Both the position numbers and the translations under genes were made by a program. 64,000 nt of DNA, taken from contig CM077116.1 in assembly GCA_039619475.1 (NCBI GenBank), positions 302,658,464-302,722,463 on the forward strand. Reading direction: 5' to 3'. The notes below the pieces were generated by a model that saw only the letters and a list, made by a program, of their open reading frames with translations, was not told the DNA's origin and did not search any database. Numbering within the stretch: position 1 is the stretch's first letter; each line of letters begins with the position of its first letter. This document shows, piece by piece, positions 48,001 through 60,000 of the stretch. This stretch comes from Icerya purchasi (Eukaryota; Arthropoda; Insecta; Hemiptera; Monophlebidae).

Positions 48001-51000
48001 AATATAAGACAAAATTTAAGGGGAGGTTCTCATCTGGAGGCCCCGAAACGACGTAATTTTCTCGAATTTTTTTCTAATAGAGGGAAATAAATTAGACACT
48101 CAAACTTTTTGTCACTTGCTTAGTGTGTTATAAACTACAAAAAAAATAGTTTTTTAATAAAAAATATTGCGACAATAATTTTTGACATGCCTTGTAACGT
48201 GACCGTCTCAAAAAAAGGTACCTTACTGTTGTCCACTCTAGTACCTGCAAAAATGATCAAAAATCAATAATCGAAATTTTTTTATAAACTATATGAGTGT
48301 AGTTGGAGCCGCTACTAGAATCATCCATGAAAGTCAAAATTTACCAAAATGGCGGACATTTGAATTTTTACATAGTTTTTCACGATTTTTCGCTCTTTAA
48401 AATACGGTAAAAAAAATGGGCTCCAATGACTCAAATCTACTTTAAAATGAAAAAAGAAAAAAGGCGATCCGTCAAGTAGTTTTTGAGAAATCTTGGACAA
48501 CAGTTTGAAAAACACGATTTTTCAGGAAACGCGATTAAAGATTTTATTAACGATTTTTCTGTGTTAACATAAAAAAAAAAATGTACCTTGTGGCTAATCA
48601 GCGATTCCAGGGCCATACATCAGTCCTTCCTCAAGTTCATATTGCTCTTGAAGGGTCCTTTGGTCGGCTTTTTTCGAAAGTGCAGCTGCTCTTGCTCCCT
48701 CCAACAAACTGTTCTCAGCCGCAGTAACACGTTTCATATCAGCTAAGTGGGCAAAATTATTGGCTTCAAGCCCAACTGTAATTCCTAAGATGCCCATAAT
48801 TTTTAACAGTGCTGTATATCCTTCACTAAATAGACTAGTAGCGATGTAAGCGACAATTTCTACAGTCTTTGCACCGCAGTGAAGGTGTTTCGGAGCGAGC
48901 TTCCAGACGCAAGAGTTCACTGACTCATTCGAGTTTTGTGTGTTTCCTCCAGTGCAACGTTCCATCAAATCATCCGATGACAAAGACTCAAAAATAGGCT
49001 TGATTGCATCTTGAACGTTATCTGCCAGAGGTGGTTTGTGCTCAAATAACTTAAGGGTACCGTTGGCTTCTGCTACGCGCCATTTACACCAGCTATCCTT
49101 TCCAGCCGGACAATATTGGTGCTGCGGATTTCTAGCAGTTGAGATATTATGGTAAAAGACAGCCCACTCAACATCCCGTCGAATCGCCAATCCATAATAT
49201 GTTGTTAAGTTACAAATTACTTTAACAGTTAATTTACCTGTACCTTTACCTCCGAGATTCTTTGTTTTCTTTTTTAAAGCCCTGAGACGAGTTCCCAATC
49301 GTTTCTGGACATGGCCCACGCATTCTTTTTTTCTTACTATGGGGTCGTCGTAAGGATTTACATCTAATATGACCTTAAACGTTTTCGTATCGCCATCACC
49401 AATGTATTGACTCATACTTTATACCGAGTAATTCTTGAGAACGAGATAACATTTCTGTGATTGCGTCCACTTCCATTTTTCCAGAACTACCGTGATAGTT
49501 TGCCGTGCATGTCTCTTCATGACTTTCTTTCCATAAACTAAATCTAACGGTTCCTTCTTTGCTTTTTTTATTGGCACTAACTTGACAGAAAGAATATTTC
49601 ACGCAAACATTAAGAACCTTACTGGTATTTTTTCCGATAACCGTGGCAAAACCAAGAGTCGTACCTTCAAATTTTTTCGGAGTCATAGCATACATGCGAC
49701 ATCTGGTGGTACTTTTGGTAACTCTACTTACCGTAGTATAGATATATGCACGCGTTATTCAAAAATATTGATGTAAAATACACTCCGCTCGAACTACCGC
49801 TCGATTTCAATTTTTGACTAAAAAGGTGGGTCGTCTCGTTTTTGTTCCATAAATTAAAAAAAAAAACATATATTCGAGCAAACGGTTTTGGGAATATATT
49901 CTACATATAATTTACTACAAAAAAATGAAAAAAAAAAAATCGATTTTTTGGTCGGTCCTGATGAGAACCTCCCCTTAAAATAAAAATTGTAATAATACGT
50001 GTTTTTAAAATTTTTTTAGACTTCTGTAAAGGTCGCTATTTGATTTTCTTCATAAAACAAGTGGTATTTCTTAAATCTACTATCTACCGTAGAAGATTTT
50101 ACGTAATTATATAATTCCCCCACCGCCAAATGTCCCTCTGGATCCGCCACTGTGTAGTACACACTTGTGTTTTATTTATATAGCTTCGAACTGCTACGTT
50201 GGTAAAGTCTATGCGTATTTTGGAAAATATCATGAATTACAAATAAGCAGTAGCGAAATAATTTTGAATTTGTCAGAGAATCGAGAACGGATTTAGCTAG
50301 TTTTAATGCGAAAAAATCCCGCATTACGTACAGTGCTGTGAGCAGCCAGTACTACGTCTACATTCCCGTAATAATTTGACGACGTAAGAGGACATCCATT
50401 AATTACGTAAGCTCGAAATGATGGGTCAAGCAAAATCTCGTCAAATCTCATTTAAACTGAAGGGGGGATAATTGAAAATCTCACGTCAACTTTTAAAGAA
50501 TATACATTATTATACAGATAATAAAAATAAAATTATTCGATTTTTCTTTTAATTTTTTTAGAGTGTTGTCCCATTTTGCTCGCTCAAAAAATTTCATGAC
50601 TATTAAAAACTTTTATTTCGAGAATAAAAAAAAAGTAAAAAAAAAAAAAAATAGACGTTCAGGGGGGGTTTTAAAAGAAAAAAAAACTAGTATGGTAAAT
50701 GAATGCCATGGAGTGAGTGAAAAATTAGAGAAGTTGATGTTGATTTTTATTTTTAATTTTATTGAATTTAAACTAAATTCGTTAATTTTTTTCCTTTATG
50801 AAAATAAATTTAGTCCTTTAACAACTATAGCGTGTAAATCTCTCTTGATGAGGAGGGAGGCTCATCAAATCTCACTAAATCTCACCGGGGGGGGGGGGGG
50901 CTGTCTAAATCAAGAGAAAAACAGCTCACGTAATTAATGGATGCTCCCTAAATTATTCAAGATGGATTTAGACGTCGTGCGGGGGGACACTGCCGTAAAT

Positions 51001-54000
51001 ACTATTATTGTAGTAAAAAAATACGTGTGAGAAATGTTAACGTTTAAGTTCACAATTAATTTATGCTTCTTCGCCTAGTTTTGAATAATGAATCGTTTTC
51101 GGAGTTAATAATTATTTTTCAAAAAGAATTAATTATGTATCAAGAAGTGTTAAAAAAAAAAAAAAGTTTACAAAATGTTAGTGGCCGTGCCGAGACCTAT
51201 GTTTTAAATTTTTCATCAAACCCTGGTATTCATCAATATTCTGAAATGTTCAACGTAGACAGAACAGTTCGTAAGAAAAAGAAGTATGTTTCTAAATTAG
51301 CCGCCGCCTCTCTGACACAGTATTAACTGAAAAGTTGCCTAATGCATTAGTAATTACTAGACGACGGTGATTTCGTAGCGCTACAGCTGGTTGTTAATCG
51401 GTGTCGGCTATTCTGTGTTAAAATTTAAGAGCATATAATATTAAAACGAAGGCATAATAATATTGCTGAAATAAAAAAAAAATAAATAAATAAATAAAAT
51501 AAAATAAAAGCTCAGTGGTAAACGAAATTCGTTGTACTGGTTGTTTATACATGTGTGCTGTATATTCATTTATTGCATATGTAATGAATATTACTTAGTT
51601 GTAGTAGAAGAAAAATTTGTTTGTTCGCTTTGCACCGCCGTTTGGCTAAAGCTTGTAAAGGAGGCGCTATCATGCACAATCGTTCTATCTATATTTAAAT
51701 ATAAAATCCTTATGAATCAATGGAATATTCCGAATAATTGATGAGCAGCGGTCTGATGACACTCGCGGCATTTACAAAGCTTGAAAAACCAGCAGAACGT
51801 AATAAATAGATAAAAAAATTCATGCTATGAAATGATGTATGAAAAAAGAAAAAAAAAAAAAAAAAAAAAAAAAACGATTAAAAGATGAGATTTTAATGAT
51901 GATGAAATAAATGAAGTAACTTTTTAGAGATGAGATGAGATAAAAAAATGTAATTTGAAGGCAAACCAAAGGTGTATCTTCTTCTCCGTGATGTCCGCCG
52001 TTGAAATCGACTATTCCAGACATCTTTGTAAGCGTCAAAAATAACAATAACATAACGAAGGAATATGTACTTTTTCTTTTCTTTTTTTTCTTTTATTCTG
52101 TTTTATTTTTTATTTTTTTTTTTGGTAATTTCAAAAAATACATACGTTATATCGATTAACGGATGTGTTTAATAACTTGTATAAGTAAAATTATTACATT
52201 TTCCAGCGTATATATATATACATACATATATATATAAAAGTCAGAAAAATAAAGTATAAAAATAGTAGGACAAAATTCTAAGTCTACTTAAATTCTTAAC
52301 GAACATAACGCGATATTAATTAATTTTCAAAGTTAGGGAATGCAATACGTTTCATTCCTCGTAAGGAGTTAAAACCGCCAAATTAAGGCATCAATTTTGT
52401 GGCTAGCTCGTCAACCGTAAAAGGATTAAGGCAGATAAGTTTGCGGTTTCTTTAGAAGAAAAAAACTTGCAAACTCTAGACAATTCGTGAGAATTTCACC
52501 TCGATCACACACACAAATGTTGTCTGGCCGTTTGTCACTGGCATCTCATACCAATAACTTAGCGGCAAACTACGCGCGGAGGGATTTTTATTACACATGA
52601 AACAGCTAGATTAACTTTTGGCGAGGGAAAAAAACAAAGTCAAAAAATAAAGTCAAAAAACATTCACATATTGCACCGAGTTGTGACAAATTGTTTATCT
52701 CGTTGTTTTTATTTTCAATTTGGACGTGGATAACCGTGAAGTAGGTGTCAGACGAGCTAAGTTTCAGAGTTTTAAACAACTCGCGTCCGATTATATTTAA
52801 TATCAAGAATCATCTACACTAAATGAATCGTTTTAAATATACACAATGGGTGTTGTCGGTTTATGTATATAAAATCTTGAAAATGTTGATTAGTAAAACA
52901 TGTTCGGCGAGGTGCAGCCTAAATTAGAAGTTCTAATAGAGAATTTCATGCTGAACAAAAAGGTTCCTGTAAATAAACGGATGCAAGTACGTCGGATCAG
53001 AGTTCTAGACTTTACTGAAAAAATAAGTAACAATTACGTTACATAATAGAGGATATTAAATACCGCGCATCGATTGATTAATATAATCTATGGTGTACAC
53101 TAATAACGGTAGAAGGGAAAGAGAAAACCAATGGGAAGGAAGTGGAGAGTTGGCCGGTGAATTTAGTCACAATGGAGATTTCATCAATTTGTATTATAAT
53201 TAACAATTTGATAATGCTCGCAATAAAAATTAGCAATACAAAATAAAAGCAAACTAAGCCTCCCGTACAAAAAATAACAATACAGTAATTAAACGTTTAC
53301 GTTCAAAGGGCAGTTGTATTCTACTTGCCGTCTCGTGTATGTAAAGAGTCACTCTCCTTGTACTTACCGATGCAACCGCTAATAGAACTTACACTCGTTC
53401 TCTTGTTGTAACTAAAAATTGTCCGAAATCCGAAGACGTGTAGTGATGCAAGTTTTAACATCGTTATTTTATCAGGAGGTTAGTTTTCTTTTACTGTTTT
53501 ACGGGCTCGTGACTAATTTATTAGGAAAGAGAAATATTTTAATAAGCAGTTAATTGCATTTCTCTGCTCTTTTCTCTCTCTCTCCGTCTCTTTCTTTATC
53601 TATCTATTTAAAGAAATTTTCGTTTAAGGAGATTTTAATTGTAAATAACAGGATTATAAGTAATTTGTGACTTTTTGTTTTTACTATTCATTTACGTTTT
53701 TATGATGTCCGAAGTGCTCAAACTCGCAATTTTAATTTATTTGCGGCTACATTTGAAATGTAAGTCCACTTCCATGAATACGGAGCAACATTTTTTTTCA
53801 TTTTATTTCAAATAGGTGCGCGACACTATTCAAATTATGACTTCTTTCCGCTGCGTGAACAATAATCAAGGGTTCGGAAGCGGCTGATCGAGCTAAGTAA
53901 ACGATAAATATGTAATAAAATGTTCACGAATAATTGCGTACCAATTAACTGTTGATTTTTTTCTTTTCTGATTTTATTTCTTTCTCTTAACATCTATGAT

Positions 54001-57000
54001 ATCATCATACTGATTAGTATTACTCGGTCGAGACACAATACTCCATCTTAATGTAATCTTTCAAAGTTGTCTTAATATGAATTAGCGCAGTCGTTTATGT
54101 ATTATTTCGAGAAAAAAACGTTACAAAACGTTCATTTGACCCTATATCGAAGCATTTGCGTTCCAGCAATTACAGGAACTTGTTTGTTCAGCATGAAATT
54201 TTCTATTAGAACTTCTAATTTAGGCACCATTTCGCGGATACCCCAGATACATATATATATGTATATGCGTATAAACACATATATAAATATATACATCAAA
54301 GGTGACCTTATATTTTATTGTTCAAAAAATGCGCATTATATATCCTTTTACGCGTAAACAATAGTACATGGTATAAAATATCATGGAAGTAAATCGTGTA
54401 TGGATTTTGAACAAAAAAAAAAAAAAAAGAATAAACGCTTTTCATACGATTGGAAAATATATGGATCCATCAGTCTTAAGTACGGAGAAATTGTTTACGT
54501 AAAAAAAAAAAAAACGAATTAGGCTACATTAAAACGTATTTTAATATTTGTTTCGGGGACTCTACACTTCTGCAGTTAACTACTATATGCTATTGTATAT
54601 ATCATATCATCTTTTTTTTGCGAAAAGGCATCGAGTGTTTACATGAGCATTAGGAGCGGGGGTAAATACTGAATTAACACGTACGTGATACGTATAGTGT
54701 TTGAGATAAAAATATAAATCGGAGAAATTTATCGAACGCTTCGAAATTTTAGGAAAAGAAACATTTTTAAAAAATCTTTATTTAAACGAATCGGGTAAAT
54801 TTCTTCTTTTTTACAAATAAGAAATACAAGAGCCGATTATTATCTCTTTCGTTATGTTTTGTATTTATTCATAAGTTAAAGAAAACATATTTCTATATAT
54901 GTATAGGGAAAAACAAAAAAATTAAATATATATATATATATAAAAAAAAAAGAGTTTAAATACAATGTTGAAATGAAATTACATTACAGTATTTTGTTAT
55001 TTATGCATAATTGTTATTGAATTATATTTTTCAGGAGTTACTCTACTGTAACCTGAAGTATATGTACTCCTCCTTTGGATTAACACTTTGTCGAATAGTT
55101 TAGCTATCGAGCCAGAACAGTCTTTTAATTTGCTGTTTTTCTTTTACGAAATGTTATATAGAGGTATGTGCGTTAAATTTTTTTATTAAAAATTAAAGTG
55201 TAAAACAAAAAAAAAAAAATTAATATTTATTAATATATCGAAATCAATTAAAATATGTTTTAATTAATGTTTTTTTTTTTCTAATTTCGATACACAGGTT
55301 TGTTTTTGCTTCAACTACTGTTACGGTGGACTGCTCTGATTAACCATAAATTTTGTCTCCGGGAGGAAATCCACGACAGACTTCATGGCGATAAGAGAAA
55401 ACTTTTGAAGAATAACTTTTTTGTAATTTCCCGATTCTTCGTAATTGCTGAAATAATTAATGATTTTATTTTTGCCGCGCACTTGAAAATGAAGTGATTT
55501 ATTATCCCTATCGATTTACTCTTACTTTTACGGCTGTCGACGACCGAATTTGATGCAGTTCGAAAGTAAAAATATTTACCAGAGTGTTTCGTTAAGGAAT
55601 ATATACCACCGGTCGAACGGTGGAAAAATGTGAAAACAAACGATTGCTTCGATTAATTTTCAGTCTACGCACATGTTACCAGGTATTTTTGTTAATTAAA
55701 AAACGGGCCCCTAATTAAAAAAGAAAAATGTGTAAAAAGACAAATGTAACCATTTCGTGCCGTTTTATGATTGTGCAAATAATATAGACTTGTACAAATC
55801 GATTTTACATGGTCATGCAGTTCACATAGACACAGGGTTTTTGAATCTGAGTACGATCGACAATTTCACAGTAACGTGTATTTTGAACCGCACGGGGGGT
55901 ACTTACCATTCCGAATGCTTCCTTCTTCTTTAACTGTAATTCTCTTAGCATTTGATTGCGTTGCTCCATCATTAAAGTTCTTTCGTAGGTGTATGCCGAA
56001 ATATCTTTATCCATCTGGAATATCGAAAAAAAATTAACACTGTACCGACGTAAACAAATACCGAAGTTAGTGCACTGCCAAAATCATCCGACACATAGGT
56101 GTCGCAATCAGCAAATATAAACTAGCGTTAAAAAGAGACGATAGGGGTGAAATTGAGAGGAATTGTCTAAAAAGTAGTAACATGAAACTAAATCTCTGTT
56201 TACGCAACTAATGTGTGCTGGAGACACTAGGGTTAAGAATAAATCCACTTTTTGCATAACTATGTTCCCGCAAAGTATGTGAAATTCTGGGGATTTCGTG
56301 TAATGCGCGGTAATTTTATATAATTCGAAATGTTCTAAGGCTTTATATTAAAAAAAATGAATTTTAGTACCAGAAAAATTGGTATTTTTTTTTTTAATGT
56401 TAATGTATACAGCCAAATAACGGAACTGGCACAAAACTTTTGAGGACACGAAATTTTCGGTTTTTTCCATACATTAAACTGTTCCTCGGTATTCTATACG
56501 TGTGTAATGCTTGCGCATTATATAAAATGTCTGCATTGTCGTAATAATGCAGACGTTTAAATGACTTTGGTATACCGATCTCTTTTAATTAAAACGAAAA
56601 TATAACCGCGCGCTGTTTATCTATAAACATAGATTCGTAAAAAACTTTCGACTTTGTAGCGAACGTAACAGAGAACAATTTAATATCTTACAAAGAATTG
56701 AAATAAAGTCTTCGAATTTTTTCGCAGCCCCCCCGCATAATTAACAAATATGTCCCCCCTTATTAAATGGACATTTCCCGAGGAGACCTTCGGGACAGAC
56801 TTTGAAGAGAAAAAATTGTGACGTCATAAATTACCTCCTTGTTTCTTGCATTGTTGCTGTTTTTGCTCGATCGCGGATAATTTATATGTTTTGAAATACC
56901 AAATATTGGCTTCAAATATTTCAGAAAGAGGATGATTAATTTATCGGGTTATAGAAAAAATAGTAAAAAAAGCTTTACGGTTTTGGTTCTTAATTAATTT

Positions 57001-60000
57001 ACCGGTAAATATTGACTGGAATTTTTAAAATCGACTAAAATCGTAATATTTTAACGAAGACGCGCTATCGAAATAACATTATTTATTTATTTAGAGAGAG
57101 AGAAATAAATTACCATTTCTATAACTTCCACATCCGCTTCGATACGTAAATTGTATAAAAACATTTTTAGATCTTTTTTCATTTGAATCGAATTATCTTC
57201 CATTTGAGCTACGGTGAAAATTCGTAATTTGCAGTTCTTCCAAGTACGGTGTTGCTTCAGCAGAAACGGTATTAACATTAAGATGCCGCCGTCATGAACG
57301 ATCCACCAAATATCGATATGGCCGGCTATCTGTGTATATTAAAGAATATCAAGCGATTATGCAGCAGTAAATATTGGTATTTTCTCTTTTTTTTTTTAAA
57401 CTGCTAATGGTTTTTTAATAAAAAAAAAAAAAACCTTAATTAAACGGTATTTTTATAGCTTTAATAGAAATCCTAATGCGATAGGATGCAATGGTATGAA
57501 AATTTGCTTCAAACCCGCTTAAAAAGATGAGCTTTTTCAGATATAATACAAATCCAACGTTAACATTTAAAAGGTAACGCGTTTCTCTTTCATTGTAATT
57601 GTGAAATTCAACGCAACTGAAGAGAAAAAGAAGCGCACAATTATCCGAGAAGAATTTCAGCCGCTGCGTTTGTCACGAATTATTGACGAACAAATATTTA
57701 TTTATTTATTTATTTATTTAATTAATTAATTAATTTTATTTATTTATTTATTAACCGTTGCGGTATTATAAACGAAGCGTGTAGTGTTTGTAAACATTTG
57801 TATTAATACATTGAAAAATAAAAACTAAAATAAACTAAAACTAAAAGCCCATATCCTGAGCGAAGACCTCCCTCAACCTTGCCCATTCCTTTCGGTCCCA
57901 GGCAATCCTCTCGTATTGTTTGTTATGTAAAAGGTTTGTCAAAACCATCTTCCCATCGTAGAAACTGTCTATCTCTATTCTTTTTATTCCTATATACCAG
58001 ATTTTTATTCTGCATGTCCATCTATCGTCTGTTAGTCTCGCTTCACGTCCAACCCCAATCCCATTTTTTTCTTATTGCATTTTTAAGCTTACCTTTAATA
58101 ATAATCGTATTCCTAAATTTTTACGTCTGATGTTTAGCATTGACCTATACACATTGTATTATTACTACTCTCTATTTTCCTTTCAGCCTTTTTTGTTGTG
58201 GACCACATTTGGGTGGAACGATACAACTATTAAATGTCTCTCTTTTCGATCTGACTCCAAAAGGATACTTAAATATACACCTTAACAACCAATACTTCTT
58301 TCACGCTAATGCTATTCTTCTGTGTACTTTTTCGGAAGTCATGTTTCCTTGTTCTACTCTTTCACCCAAGTAAACTATTTCTTCTACATATTCAATACTT
58401 TGTCCGTCTAATTTCATTTTTATTTTTTCTTCAATGTTGTTAACAAAAAAAAAAAAAATAAAATATATATGATAACAGAACTCAACGAAGCTGGAAAGGA
58501 AGCAAGTTAACAGAAATGAATTTGAGGAAAACAATCGGAAGAAATATATTTAACGGGAATAAAATATGTTTACCTTAGTGTACGAATCGGGAAACGATTT
58601 AATTCCCTTCGGAATGAGAACGGCCATTTTCGCGGCCGATATATTGCGAATCGTTTGGATGAAGGTTTTCCAAGAATTTTCGTTGCCCGGTTTGTTCCAT
58701 TTTTCCGGCCATCCTAAAATAACCGTGTTCGGTTTCATTCCGCCCAAACCGGTTGTTTGAATTCTTGAACAAAACGATAAAATAGAACACTTGTTAAAAA
58801 ATACATCGTCAAGTCAACATAAACGAATTAATTCCGTTACTTATCGGACAATTTTCTTTCTTTTTTCTTTTTTCCTTTTTTCACTATAAGCCTAATGGAT
58901 CTAAAGAGAATATTGGGGCCGGTTCCTTTCTCTCGGACGTCCTTACTTTTCTAGATTTCTCTGGTACCCAATAATTTCGGGCCGGGTAAACCTGGAAGCA
59001 ACTTGGATCCGGAACGAGATAAATCTCGATAACCTATGACACCTCTGGTTATATTAATTACAACGTAATTCTTAGGCTACCCCCCATTCGAAAAAATGTC
59101 CTAAAAAAATGTCCCAAAAAAATGACCCAATTTTATGTAACGCTAAATGTCCCAATTTTATGTAACGTTGGTCATATTTTATAGGATTTTGTTATTGTTA
59201 TTTAAAAAATGTCACAATTTTATGTAACGAAATATGTAACGAAAAATGTAATGAAACAATATCTTAATTTTATGTAATGAAAGTTAAATGTTAAGATAGG
59301 ATTTTTGTGATTATGTTTTGTTTTCCTTTTTGTGTTGATGCCAGTAAGAATTACGTTGTAAATTTTGATCATTTTATACAAAGTATAGAAGAGAAAGAGA
59401 CATAAATAAAAGCAATAGGGGTCAAGGGCACAGCCCTTTGCGAGGCCAAAATGGCCGAGTTTATATATATAGATATATAGATATAGATATACACATATGT
59501 GTATATTTCGTATCAATATAAGTTTAAAAATGTTTGACTAAACTTTTATTTCATTATTTTGTTGTTTATAATATTGCCCGTTATTGTATAACTGATCGCA
59601 GTTCGCGCAAAGATTCGCATTTTAATGCAAATGTGTAATAATAATTGAGTACATGATTTAATTTGATTTGAAATAGTTGCTTGCAATAATAATATAAATT
59701 GAAGCGAGGAAAAATAAAATGATACGGTAAATTAATTAATTCGATAATGATACGAAACATGGCTAAGTAGTCAAACTCGAATAATTTTTAATAAAAAAAC
59801 TCGCGAAATAAGCGTAAGACGTGATCTTTAAAGAAATCCGATCGTATAACAAGATTCATATTTGTTCCTAGTTCGTCTCTTTACTTCGATACTAGTTCGT
59901 AGTGAGCAGCGCTATAAACCGATTTCCAGAAAATACATTCTATATTTCACATTCTTCGCAGATTTTATGTACTGTGAACAGAATGCATTCAAATCTTATT

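Larger units (their letters stand above)
47437..50152. mobile_element. hAT-like element (outer element of nested stack)
   Basis: Terminal inverted repeats CAGTGGCGGATC at 47437-47448 and its complement at 50141-50152, with the CAGTG start typical of hAT elements. The flanks CGTAGTAC (47429-47436) and TGTAGTAC (50153-50160) are an 8-bp target duplication with one mismatch. Subterminal sequence GGGGACATTT / GGGACATTTG is also shared. Removing the inner Mutator-like element leaves about 750 bp, so it is non-autonomous; no hAT transposase is visible. Confidence 0.9.
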
